The translations under genes were made by a program, and so were the position numbers. A stretch of DNA of 64,000 bases from JBCDLI01 sp038745535 (GTDB lineage: Bacteria; Pseudomonadota; Alphaproteobacteria; Rhizobiales; Rhizobiaceae), in assembly GCA_038745535.1 (NCBI GenBank), contig JBCDLI010000001.1:1-64000 (forward strand). The letters are read 5' to 3'. The notes beneath the pieces are model-generated. The model had not been told where the DNA came from, did no database searches, and saw nothing but the letters and a program-made list of their open reading frames with translations. Positions 18,229-26,244 of this stretch are shown one piece after another (position 1 is the first letter of the stretch; each line of letters starts with the position of its first letter).

Positions 18229-18737
18229 TGGGAGTTACTCCAAACTGTTGCCAAGCGACGCGCCTGACTACGAGCCCGTTGGCTGCTGTCTGCAATGACC
18301 ACAAACACTTCTGCTTTGCGGTCGTTTTGAAGGATGACCATGCCAGCGTTCACGCGATCTCCATCGCGTGCTCGCAGAATTAAGTCGATCTGCGCGCCAT
18401 CGAATGCACCAATTTTAGCATCGCGCACGCGAGAGACGCGAACGTTTTGGCCGCGTGCTGCGCCTTCTTGCTCGATAGCAATTTTCGCCAACCGCTGTGC
18501 GGTCGTTGAGTTAATGCCGGTCGTGAACTCAGCCGCTTGCGTTGCCGTTAGAGTCTCAGTTTTGTGAACCCCAACTGACAAGTCTCCGCAGGACCCTGTT
18601 TGGCAGACATAAACTTGGGCGCCGTCACGGGAATCAATATTTCGATATCCGATTGTCTGCGACCCGGCGATCGGCGCGGTCGTCGTGCAACCCGCCAACA
18701 TGCACAAGGCAACAAAGCCCATTGTTTTACGCAGCAT
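18225..18737 (-). CDS. Putative lipoprotein of unknown function between purC and purS
   Basis: A 170-residue predicted lipoprotein: MLRKTMGFVALCMLAGC with lipobox LAGC at Cys17, then a mature region rich in Ala, Arg and Thr (TATQAAEFTTGINSTTAQRLAKIA, in parts, and VVIADSSQRARSQARRLATVW). I do not recognise the family. The start at 18737 follows a good GGGGTAAAGGAC site; a longer frame exists upstream but would bury the signal peptide. The gene sits 13 bases after purC and overlaps purS by 4 bases, so an envelope protein is translationally coupled to a purine enzyme. Confidence 0.75.
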   Translation of the reverse strand: MLRKTMGFVALCMLAGCTTTAPIAGSQTIGYRNIDSRDGAQVYVCQTGSCGDLSVGVHKTETLTATQAAEFTTGINSTTAQRLAKIAIEQEGAARGQNVRVSRVRDAKIGAFDGAQIDLILRARDGDRVNAGMVILQNDRKAEVFVVIADSSQRARSQARRLATVWSNSQ

Positions 18738-18750
18738 GTCCTTTACCCCA

Positions 18751-19536
18751 TCATCGTTTCGCGTTGCCGCTGTCGGACACGAGCACCGGACCGCTTTTGG
18801 GTGGTCGCTCGTTTTCATGGAGAATACCTAAGCGCCGCGCGACTTCGGTGTAGGCTTCCACAAGCCCGCCCATGTCCCTACGGAAACGGTCTTTGTCGAG
18901 CTTTTCTTTGGTATTCACATCCCACAGACGGCACGAGTCGGGCGAGATTTCATCGGCCAGAACAATACGCATGGTGTCGTTTTCAAACAGCCGTCCAAAC
19001 TCCATTTTGAAGTCAACGAGCTGAATGCCGATGCCGGCGAAAAGACCGGTGAGGAAATCGTTCACGCGGATGGACATCGCCATCATGTCGTCGATTTCCG
19101 GTGGAGCTGCCCAGCCGAATGCCGTCACGTGCTCTTCAGAAACGAGCGGGTCGCCGAGTTCATCGTTTTTATAGTAAAACTCGATGATTGAGCGCGGCAG
19201 GACCGTTCCTTCCTGAATGCCCAGGCGTTTCGACAACGAACCAGCGGCAACATTGCGCACAACCAGTTCAATCGGGATAATTTCGACTTCGCGGATCAGC
19301 TGCTCTCGCATGTTCAAGCGGCGCATGAAATGCGTCGGCACGCCGATCTTGTTCAGATGATTGAAAATGTGCTCCGAGATGCGATTGTTTAGAACGCCTT
19401 TGCCCTCAATGATGTCATGTTTTTCGGCATTAAATGCAGTGGCATCATCCTTGAAAAACTGCACCAAAGTGCCGGGTTCAGGCCCTTCATAGAGAATTTT
19501 GGCCTTGCCCTCGTAAATCCGTCGTCTTTGTTTCAT
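18751..19536 (-). CDS. purC: Phosphoribosylaminoimidazole-succinocarboxamide synthase
   Basis: Joins aspartate to CAIR to make SAICAR in purine synthesis. The product is 261 residues, beginning MKQRRRIYEGKAKILYEG, with FKDDATAFNAEKHD, GKGVLNNRISEHIF, RNVAAGSLSKRLG and LADEISPDSCRLWD all conserved. The ATG at 19536 matches the start of rhizobial homologues; the frame continues 24 codons upstream without support. It is the first gene of a purC-lipoprotein-purS-purQ unit and diverges from the ATPase zeta-subunit gene. Confidence 0.97.
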   Translation of the reverse strand: MKQRRRIYEGKAKILYEGPEPGTLVQFFKDDATAFNAEKHDIIEGKGVLNNRISEHIFNHLNKIGVPTHFMRRLNMREQLIREVEIIPIELVVRNVAAGSLSKRLGIQEGTVLPRSIIEFYYKNDELGDPLVSEEHVTAFGWAAPPEIDDMMAMSIRVNDFLTGLFAGIGIQLVDFKMEFGRLFENDTMRIVLADEISPDSCRLWDVNTKEKLDKDRFRRDMGGLVEAYTEVARRLGILHENERPPKSGPVLVSDSGNAKR

Positions 19537-19753
19537 GAAAATTCCAACAGCGGCTAGCCCGCCAGTCACGTGGTGTGCGCTCATGTAATCCATTCGGAAG
19601 ACAGGCACAAACCGTCGCGCATGATTTTTTCAGCTTTCCCACCGCAAGGTTTCGAATTTGCGTCAGATCAGTTGCAATCACGCGAAGAGACAAATACCTC
19701 TTGAGCAACGGGCGTTGGACGCCTGCAGATTGCGAAAGATCGGGAGAAAAGCT

Positions 19754-20071
19754 GTGAGCATTAAAGGTCGGGAAGATGCGTTTGAAAACAAGTTCGCGCA
19801 CGACGCTGAATTAAAATTCAAGGCCGAAGCGCGCCGTAATAAGTTGCTGGGCCTCTGGGCAGCTGAAAAGCTTGGAAAGAGCGGCGATGATGCCGAAGCG
19901 TATGCAAAGGAAGTGATCCTTTCCGACTTCGAAGAGCCGGGTGATGAGGACGTGTTCCGCAAGGTGCGTGGTGATTTCGATGCCGCTGGCATTGACCAGT
20001 CCGATCATCAGATCCGTCGCACGATGGAAGAGTTGATGGCGAAGGCTGTGAGTGAAATTCAGGCGAGTTGA
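19754..20071 (+). CDS. DUF1476 protein, zeta-type inhibitor subunit of F1Fo-ATPase
   Basis: A 105-residue alphaproteobacterial DUF1476 protein. In Paracoccus this family is the zeta subunit that inhibits ATP hydrolysis by F1Fo-ATP synthase. Typical sequence: GREDAFENKFAHDAELKFKA (as parts DAFENKFAHD and AEARRNKLLGLWAAEKLG), then VILSDFEEPGDEDVFRKV. I chose a GTG start at 19754, just before the conserved region and preceded by a GGGAG site; an in-frame start at 19658 would add unrelated sequence. It diverges from purC and overlaps the aldolase gene downstream by 4 bases. Confidence 0.9.
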   Translation: MSIKGREDAFENKFAHDAELKFKAEARRNKLLGLWAAEKLGKSGDDAEAYAKEVILSDFEEPGDEDVFRKVRGDFDAAGIDQSDHQIRRTMEELMAKAVSEIQAS

Positions 20072-20859
20072 CCCCGGTGGGCATCGCCCATCCATATGTT
20101 CTTCGTGATGCGCTGGAAAGCACGAAGCCCGTGCTCACGGCGTGGTCTTCGGTGCCGGATACGGGCTTTGTTTCTACGGTTGCACGTCAGCCGTTCGATT
20201 GCGTCACGCTTGATATGCAACATGGTGGCCATGACGAGCGATCTGTCTATGATGGCGTCGACGCGGTTGTAGCGCTCCATAAATCCTGCGTCGTTCGTAT
20301 TCCGGTTGGCCGCTTCGACATGGCATCGCGTGCGCTCGACTTTGGCGCTGACGCTGTGATTGCGCCGATGGTGAATTCTGTCGACGATGCAAAGGCGTTT
20401 GCAGCAGCGGTTAAATATCCGCCAGTCGGTGGCCGGTCATGGGGTCCAAGCAGGGCACTCTCTATTCGTGGTCTCGAAGGCGGCGACGCTCACCTACACA
20501 ATGCAAATCGCGCCACAGTCTCTTTCGCAATGATTGAAACCCGGGAAGCGATGACGGCGCTGGATGACATTTTGGCAGTGGATGGCATCGACGGCGTTTT
20601 TGTCGGACCGGCTGATTTTTCAATTGCGTGGTCAAATGGCGAAAGTGTCGACCCACGTCGCGACGATATGATGGATACGATTGCTGAGATAGCTCAACGT
20701 GCCACCGCCGTTGGCAAATACGCTGGGATTTTCGCTGTAGTGCCGTCGGATGCTCCCAAGTTCCATGCGATGGGGTACGGCTTGATAGCCATCGGGTTCG
20801 ATACAGCCGTTGTCGCAGCCGGGGCGAGGGCGGTTCTCTCGGCCGCGAACGGTTCCTAG
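20068..20859 (+). CDS. HpcH/HpaI-type aldolase
   Basis: A 263-residue class II, metal-dependent pyruvate aldolase of the HpcH/HpaI/GarL family. It shows FDCVTLDMQHGGHDER, APMVNSVDDAKAFAAAVKYPPVGGRSWGP (as parts APMVNSVDDAKAF and YPPVGGRSWGP), MIETREAM with the metal-ligand Glu, and VFVGPADFS with the metal-ligand Asp. These enzymes cleave hydroxy-oxo acids into pyruvate and an aldehyde; the real substrate is unknown. The start is uncertain: a TTG at 20068 overlaps the previous stop (TTGA), and a GTG three codons on is an alternative. Confidence 0.88.
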   Translation: MTPVGIAHPYVLRDALESTKPVLTAWSSVPDTGFVSTVARQPFDCVTLDMQHGGHDERSVYDGVDAVVALHKSCVVRIPVGRFDMASRALDFGADAVIAPMVNSVDDAKAFAAAVKYPPVGGRSWGPSRALSIRGLEGGDAHLHNANRATVSFAMIETREAMTALDDILAVDGIDGVFVGPADFSIAWSNGESVDPRRDDMMDTIAEIAQRATAVGKYAGIFAVVPSDAPKFHAMGYGLIAIGFDTAVVAAGARAVLSAANGS

Positions 20860-20868
20860 CTCACGGTT

Positions 20869-21432
20869 TTAGCCGAGGCGGTGCATCAGTTTCGCAAAAC
20901 TCATCATGCCTTCGGGCCACGGGCCATGGCCAGTTTCTTCGTTGATGTGCCCGCGCTCGCCTGCGTCGACCATGAAGCTTCCCCACGCTGACGCGGCTGT
21001 GACTGCGCTTTCGTAGCTTCCGAACGGATCATCGCGACTGGCAACCACAAAGCTCGGATAGGGAAGCGGCTCGGTGGGGTAGGGGCCGAACGTCATCAGA
21101 TGTTTTGGTCTGATTTTCGGATTAGCGACATCGGGTGGTGCAACAAAGAAAGCACCCGCAACACGGTGACGATCTTCGAAACTAGTATCGACAGTCGCGT
21201 GAACCGCGGCGGCAACGCCAAGGGAGTGGGCGACCAAAACGACCGGCTTCGTTGTGCTTGTAATCGCGTTTTGTATTTCTTTGACCCAATCCTCGCGAAC
21301 CGGCTTTGACCATTCCGCCTGCTGAACGCGACGTGCGTTTTTCATCTTCGCTTCCCACCGTGTTTGCCAGTGGCCGGAGCCGGAGTCTTTATACCCCGGT
21401 ATTATGAGAATGTCGGCGTCAGCGATTTTCAT
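20869..21432 (-). CDS. RBBP9/YdeN-family alpha/beta hydrolase
   Basis: A 187-residue small serine hydrolase of the RBBP9/YdeN family. The N-terminus has LIIPGYKDSGSGHWQTRWEAK, the nucleophile elbow is VAHSLGVAAAVH, and an Asp (VASRDDPFGSYE) and a late His (GHINEETGHGPWPEG) supply the triad. Substrates in bacteria are unknown. It stands 27 bases after purB on the same strand and converges with the aldolase gene. Confidence 0.87.
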   Translation of the reverse strand: MKIADADILIIPGYKDSGSGHWQTRWEAKMKNARRVQQAEWSKPVREDWVKEIQNAITSTTKPVVLVAHSLGVAAAVHATVDTSFEDRHRVAGAFFVAPPDVANPKIRPKHLMTFGPYPTEPLPYPSFVVASRDDPFGSYESAVTAASAWGSFMVDAGERGHINEETGHGPWPEGMMSFAKLMHRLG

Positions 21433-21459
21433 GGGCGCGAATGTTCATTATGGGACGCG

Positions 21460-22782
21460 TCAACCGAAGACCCGTTTGAAGATCGTGTTGGCGTGCTTCA
21501 AATGATAACCGAGGTCGAACCGGTCGCGGATTTCATCCTCCGACAGTGCGGCGCGGACATCGTTATCGGCGAGCAGTTGCTGGAGAAAGTCGACTGTGGC
21601 CGCGCCGGACAATTGGTAGCTCTCCCAAACCTTCATCGCGTTTCGCTGTACAAGTCGGTACGCATCCTCGCGGCTGACGCCGGCTTGAGTGAGGGCGAGC
21701 AGGATGCGCTGCGAATGCACCAGACCGCCCAGACGATCCATGTTGGCCTGCATGCGCTCCGGGTACACAACAAGCTTTTCGATGACGCTGGTCAATCGTG
21801 CCAAGGCAAAGTCGAGGGTGATCGTCGCGTCTGGACCAATCATGCGCTCAACGGAGGAGTGCGAGATATCACGCTCGTGCCACAGCGCCACATTTTCCAT
21901 GGCTGGCATCGCGTATGCGCGGACCATGCGCGCAAGGCCGGTCAGATTTTCTGTAAGCACTGGGTTACGCTTATGCGGCATCGCCGACGAACCCTTTTGA
22001 CCTTTGGAGAAGAACTCTTCGGCCTCAAGGACTTCCGTGCGCTGCAAATGCCGGATTTCAACCGCTACGCGCTCCACCGACGAAGCGATGACGCCGAGCG
22101 TCGCGAAAAACATTGCGTGACGGTCGCGGGGAATGACTTGCGTGGACACGGGTTCGGCCTGCAGTCCCATTGCATCGGCCACGTATTCTTCGACGCTCGG
22201 CTCAATGTTTGCGAATGTACCAACTGCACCAGAAATGGCGACGGTTGCGATTTCCTCGCGGGCGTTGACCAGCCGCGTCCGGCAGCGATCAAATTCGGCA
22301 TAGGCCTGCGCGAGCTTAACCCCAAAAGTTGTCGGTTCGGCATGAATACCGTGGGAGCGTCCAATGGTAGGCGTATCTTTGTACTCCATCGCGCGGCTTT
22401 TTAGAGCAGCCAGAAGCTTATCCATCTGAGCCAGAAGGATGTCGCTGGCGCGCGCGAGCTGCACATTGAAACAGGTGTCTAGCACGTCGGACGATGTCAT
22501 GCCTTGGTGCACGAAACGGGAATCTGGCCCAATGAACTCGGCCAGATGGGTCAGGAATGCGATGACATCGTGCTTCGTTTCGCGCTCGATCTCGTCGATA
22601 CGGTCGACGTTGAACTCGGCAGCGTTTCCTTTTTCCCAGATATTCTTTGCAGCTTCTTCGGGAATGACGCCGATTTTTGCGAGCGCGGTACAGGCATGCG
22701 CCTCGATTTCAAACCAAATCCGAAACTTGGTTTCGGGCGACCAGATATCGGTCATCTCTTTTCGCGCGTAACGCGGTATCAT
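21460..22782 (-). CDS. purB: Adenylosuccinate lyase
   Basis: Acts twice in purine synthesis, cleaving SAICAR and adenylosuccinate to release fumarate. The 440-residue product begins MIPRYARKEMTDIWSPETKF and carries the superfamily signature GSSAMPHKRNP, plus TSSDVLDTCFNVQLARASD and GRSHGIHAEPTTFG. The start follows an AGGAAC site. The 5' leader holds a three-copy 16-bp direct repeat (22793-22840) that ends 10 bases before the ATG. Confidence 0.98.
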   Translation of the reverse strand: MIPRYARKEMTDIWSPETKFRIWFEIEAHACTALAKIGVIPEEAAKNIWEKGNAAEFNVDRIDEIERETKHDVIAFLTHLAEFIGPDSRFVHQGMTSSDVLDTCFNVQLARASDILLAQMDKLLAALKSRAMEYKDTPTIGRSHGIHAEPTTFGVKLAQAYAEFDRCRTRLVNAREEIATVAISGAVGTFANIEPSVEEYVADAMGLQAEPVSTQVIPRDRHAMFFATLGVIASSVERVAVEIRHLQRTEVLEAEEFFSKGQKGSSAMPHKRNPVLTENLTGLARMVRAYAMPAMENVALWHERDISHSSVERMIGPDATITLDFALARLTSVIEKLVVYPERMQANMDRLGGLVHSQRILLALTQAGVSREDAYRLVQRNAMKVWESYQLSGAATVDFLQQLLADNDVRAALSEDEIRDRFDLGYHLKHANTIFKRVFG

Positions 22783-22792
22783 GGGCAGTTCC

Positions 22793-22840
22793 TATTGTTC
22801 AGGAGGCTTGTTGATTAGGAGGCTTATTGTTCAGGAGATT
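22793..22840. repeat. Three-copy 16-bp direct repeat in the purB leader
   Basis: On the plus strand the copies are TATTGTTCAGGAGGCT (22793-22808), TGTTGATTAGGAGGCT (22809-22824) and TATTGTTCAGGAGATT (22825-22840). Copies 1 and 3 differ in three positions; copy 2 differs in the left half. On the purB-coding strand each copy contains CTCCT, and two contain CCTCCT, which resembles the 16S anti-Shine-Dalgarno sequence. Confidence 0.85.
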
Positions 22841-22872
22841 TGGCGGTCGCCTAGCAGGGGTGTTTATTTGCT

Positions 22873-23373
22873 TCAATTATCCAATCGGTTCGCCCACAGG
22901 CTGACGACAAAAAGTGCGATAAGACCGAGCGGGAAATACAATCGTATTCCGATGACAAGGTACTGATAAACCGCTCCAGCAGTGGTAAAGAATTGCTGCC
23001 AAAGCCAAAGTCTGGTGCCAAACGGTGCGTGCCATTGCACGAAGTAACCGCGAAATTCTAATGCTAGCACGATAGCGGTCGCGAGAAGCGTGCACACCGC
23101 GATAGACGAGGCGATAATAATGAAGCGAAGTTTACCCGGCGTCTTTCGCAGAAACCGCGCGATGAAAAGGGCCAGCGGAAAGCTAATCGCAGCGCCTAGC
23201 GCGAAGAATAAGGCGATGAGTTCCAGTTGCCGCTGCAACGCATAACCGGAGAAATATCGGGCGTCGATGTATGTCGTTGCGCCGATCAAGAACGCCCAGA
23301 TTACACTTCCAATTGCGGAAAATTGCCAGGGTAACTTGGCAGCAGCAAATTGAGCGCGGATCGCTTCACCCAT
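22873..23373 (-). CDS. Four-helix integral membrane protein of unknown function
   Basis: A 166-residue protein with about four transmembrane helices (FSAIGSVIWAFLIGATTYI; LELIALFFALGAAISFPLAL in two parts; FIIIASSIAVCTLLATAIVL; LYFPLGLIALFVVSLWA). No motif I recognise. It lies between rpe and purB on the same strand, 36 bases after rpe and about 90 before purB, so it is probably co-transcribed with both. Confidence 0.7.
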   Translation of the reverse strand: MGEAIRAQFAAAKLPWQFSAIGSVIWAFLIGATTYIDARYFSGYALQRQLELIALFFALGAAISFPLALFIARFLRKTPGKLRFIIIASSIAVCTLLATAIVLALEFRGYFVQWHAPFGTRLWLWQQFFTTAGAVYQYLVIGIRLYFPLGLIALFVVSLWANRLDN

Positions 23374-23409
23374 CGATAGAACCGCTCGGCATGCGCTTTC
23401 GATCGATCA

Positions 23410-24081
23410 TCATCTCGCTGACATTGCGGCTTCGCGGATCGCAGCGATGTTTTGTCGATAGGCGTCAACTCCATCGCCTTTAAACACTGCGGAACCGGCA
23501 ACAAAAGCATTAGCGCCCGCTGCCGCGCATGCGCCGACAGTGTCTGGCGTGACGCCGCCATCCACTTCGATATCGATATTCCGGTCACCAACCATTTGTT
23601 TAAGCTCGGCAATTTTTGGAACGACGCTGGAAATGAATTTCTGTCCGCCGAACCCGGGATTAACGCTCATGACCAAGATGAGATCGACATCATCAATGAC
23701 AGGTCCGACGACACTGGCGGGCGTTGCCGGATTGAGGACGACGCCGCACTTTTTACCTGTAGTTTTGATGAGTTGCAGCGTCCGGTGCAGGTGCGGACCG
23801 GCCTCTGCGTGCACGGAGATCAGATCACAGCCTGCATCGACAAAGTTTGGGATGAATTGATCAACCGGCGAAATCATCAAATGGCAATCAAAAAACACAT
23901 CAGTATGTGGGCGCAATTTGCCTATGACGTCTGGTCCAAACGAGATGTTTGGCACGAAATGGCCGTCCATGACATCCAAATGTATCCAGTCGGCTCCCGC
24001 CTCTACAACGTCGCTCACCTCATCGCCAAGCCGCGCGTAATTGCTCGCGAGAATGGATGGCGCTATCAGAATGTCTCTCAT
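23410..24081 (-). CDS. rpe: Ribulose-phosphate 3-epimerase
   Basis: Interconverts ribulose 5-phosphate and xylulose 5-phosphate. The 223-residue TIM barrel begins MRDILIAPSILASNYARLGDE (as the block APSILASNYARLG) and has WIHLDVMDGHFVPNISFGPD (catalytic Asp, metal-binding His), FDCHLMI, LVMSVNPGFGGQKF and EVDGGVTPDTV. It follows the P1 peptidase gene by 56 bases on the same strand. Confidence 0.97.
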   Translation of the reverse strand: MRDILIAPSILASNYARLGDEVSDVVEAGADWIHLDVMDGHFVPNISFGPDVIGKLRPHTDVFFDCHLMISPVDQFIPNFVDAGCDLISVHAEAGPHLHRTLQLIKTTGKKCGVVLNPATPASVVGPVIDDVDLILVMSVNPGFGGQKFISSVVPKIAELKQMVGDRNIDIEVDGGVTPDTVGACAAAGANAFVAGSAVFKGDGVDAYRQNIAAIREAAMSAR

Positions 24082-24137
24082 CGTTTTGTCCGGCTAAGCT
24101 TGATTGGGCGCCTGATGCGTTGGCAAAGGAAGGACTG

Positions 24138-25139
24138 TCAACGGTTGCCAGACCAAACGGGCACAGTGTCCCCGGTTTCGGCCGTTGCAGAATAGACACC
24201 GCGGGCAATCGCCCTGGCCATGGTTGATGCGGCGACTGCAGACAAATCAATTGCAAAGTCCACTTCATCTACGGCCGATCTTTTGTTGGTCGAAGCAGCA
24301 AATATCAGATCGCCATCGAGCGGTGTATGTGATGGCCAGATTGCGCGAGCAAATCCGCCGTGTGCGGCGACGGCTAAGCGCTTGCATTGGGCTTTGGTTA
24401 GGGTCGCGTTGGTGGCAAGGATCGCGATTGTGGTATTTTGCTGGTCTCGCATTTTGATCCGTAGATCACTCGCGTTTTCCGGAAAAGGCTGCGGCATGCC
24501 AAGCCCACCAAACTCGGCGTCCACCTCAAATGGTGCAGCCCAAAAGTGCTTTGTTTCACCGATATTGGTTGCTCCAAGCGCATTCACCGCGACGATCGCG
24601 CCAATGGTGACCCCGTATTTTTCCATCACGGTGGAAGCCGATCCGAGACCGCCTTTCAGGGTTGCGGTAAGCGCTCCTTTACCAGCCCCAACCGAACCGA
24701 TTTCGAAATCAAGGGTGGCTGACGAGGCAGCTTTCGCGCCCAAAGCCGAGTAAGGATTTGCGGTCCAATTTTTGTCACCGCCATTAAGGAGGTCGAAGAG
24801 AATGGCTGCGGGAACAATCGGAATTGTATGTGCGCCGACCGCGAAACCGCGGCGTTGAGCTTTTAACACCTCTTGCACACCAGACGCAGCATCTAGCCCA
24901 AACGCTGACCCGCCAGAGAGCACCAACGCGTCCACTCCCGGTACTAACTTATCTGGTTCCAGAAGGTCGGTTTCCCGCGTTCCCGGAGCGCCACCAAGAA
25001 CTTGAACCGACGCGGTGGCCGGTTCGTCGAAGATGACCGCAGTGACGCCGGTTTTGATCTTGCCATCCTCAGCGTTTCCCACACGGAGACCTTCGACGTC
25101 GGTGATCAGATTGCGATTGCCCGAGCGGGTGCTTTTCAT
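24138..25139 (-). CDS. P1-family (DmpA-like, S58) peptidase
   Basis: A 333-residue member of the S58/P1 peptidase family, N-terminal-nucleophile-like enzymes related to the L-aminopeptidase D-Ala-esterase/amidase DmpA, which self-cleave. Visible blocks: ITDVEGLRVGNAED, GVTAVIFDEPATASVQVLGG (as parts), ALVLSGGSAFGLDAASGVQEVL, GSVGAGKGALTATLKGGLGSAS (as parts) and AIVAVNALG. Cleavage-site residues are not certain by eye. It overlaps the preceding binding-protein gene by 4 bases (ATGA), so the two are probably translated together; this suggests, but does not show, a peptide-related role. Confidence 0.86.
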   Translation of the reverse strand: MKSTRSGNRNLITDVEGLRVGNAEDGKIKTGVTAVIFDEPATASVQVLGGAPGTRETDLLEPDKLVPGVDALVLSGGSAFGLDAASGVQEVLKAQRRGFAVGAHTIPIVPAAILFDLLNGGDKNWTANPYSALGAKAASSATLDFEIGSVGAGKGALTATLKGGLGSASTVMEKYGVTIGAIVAVNALGATNIGETKHFWAAPFEVDAEFGGLGMPQPFPENASDLRIKMRDQQNTTIAILATNATLTKAQCKRLAVAAHGGFARAIWPSHTPLDGDLIFAASTNKRSAVDEVDFAIDLSAVAASTMARAIARGVYSATAETGDTVPVWSGNR

Positions 25140-26194
25140 TCCGGTTCGGCCTCCAAATCAGATGCCGGATCGACATTCTCCACCGTCGATACACGATAAA
25201 GATTTGTACTCAGCCGACCGCCATCATCAAACATAAGCGAGCCGAAACTTGTTTGATATAGCCCAGCGGACAGCGTCCGATTGCGCAAATGCGTCAGCAT
25301 CTCTCCGGTTAAAAATCCCCAGTGAAAGAACCCTTCAACGGGAACTAGGGCTTCCTCCGCATCGCTAAAAACGTGTTCTCCGTATTCGATTTCGGCGGCG
25401 TTCGGCAGAGCGCTGACCAACGTCCCTTCCGGGAGCAAAAATTCGTCCATAGTCGGCTGCAGCAAAGGTCCGCCCGCAAACACCATGTCGGCGTCAATAA
25501 CATCTATCGCAGCGTCAATCCGTGATACATCGAAAGCATCGCCGCCAACCACGGTGATCTGCGCACCAGAGCGGGCAAGCAGTCGCGCAAGAGCGACCTG
25601 ATTATTGAGCTGTGGACGGTAGTTCGTAGTGTAGACGGGTTCGACGTTGCGATCGCGCAGTTGAATTTCAACCTCAGCGGCAAATGCCCGGCCAATCAGA
25701 GTTCCGTCGTCGATGATCGCGATAGGTGTTTCTGGTTCGTTGTCTACCAAGTATTCGGCAAGGGCCAGGGCGGCAGAACCTGTCGGCGATGCCAGATGGA
25801 TCATTTGTGGATGAGCGCTTTGGTCCACTGTCGGCGCAAAAGAGAGCGGGGGCGTGAATGGGATCAACAGGGTTTTGTCTTGTAACGATTTTGTTTGCAG
25901 CGCAGCGTCGAGGGCATCGACACAGATAAAGCCGACGACGACATCGGCAGTTTCCGGGATTTGCTCGGAACCAGAAGCACCTTCTTCAGGCCGACATGCG
26001 GTGTCTACTCGCTCGAACAAAAAGTCATCTGCCGCTGGAGATAGCTCCAGACCGTCCATGAACTGCTCACCAATAAGCGAATAAGTGCCCGAAAATGGCA
26101 TCGCGACCGTAATGCTGTCATCGGCGGACAGCGGTGAACTCGCGAGAACCCAAACCAACCCCGATGCTAATGCGATGTTTCGTGCCTTTGCCAT
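25136..26194 (-). CDS. Periplasmic leucine/branched-chain-type substrate-binding protein, no ABC partner
   Basis: A 352-residue type 1 periplasmic binding protein (Peripl_BP_6-like). It has a signal peptide (MAKARNIALASGLVWVLASSPLSADD), then ITVAMPFSGTYSLIGEQFMDGLEL, DVVVGFICVDALDAAL, IAIIDDGTLIGRAFAAEVEI and QITVVGGDAFD, consistent with two Rossmann-like lobes. I chose the ATG at 26194; the frame continues 49 codons upstream without a signal peptide. No permease or ATPase gene is in the window. The gene is coupled to the P1 peptidase by a 4-base overlap. Confidence 0.8.
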   Translation of the reverse strand: MAKARNIALASGLVWVLASSPLSADDSITVAMPFSGTYSLIGEQFMDGLELSPAADDFLFERVDTACRPEEGASGSEQIPETADVVVGFICVDALDAALQTKSLQDKTLLIPFTPPLSFAPTVDQSAHPQMIHLASPTGSAALALAEYLVDNEPETPIAIIDDGTLIGRAFAAEVEIQLRDRNVEPVYTTNYRPQLNNQVALARLLARSGAQITVVGGDAFDVSRIDAAIDVIDADMVFAGGPLLQPTMDEFLLPEGTLVSALPNAAEIEYGEHVFSDAEEALVPVEGFFHWGFLTGEMLTHLRNRTLSAGLYQTSFGSLMFDDGGRLSTNLYRVSTVENVDPASDLEAEPE

Positions 26195-26244
26195 AGGTCG
26201 TTGATAGGCATACTCTAATCGCAACGCCAGCAAGGTTTTGAAAC

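Noticed and set aside
21364..22404. 346-residue plus-strand open frame across purB
   Set aside because: Antisense to a certain purB; Cys- and Arg-rich with no family sequence.
23452..24195. 247-residue plus-strand open frame across rpe
   Set aside because: Antisense to rpe, which has all family motifs.
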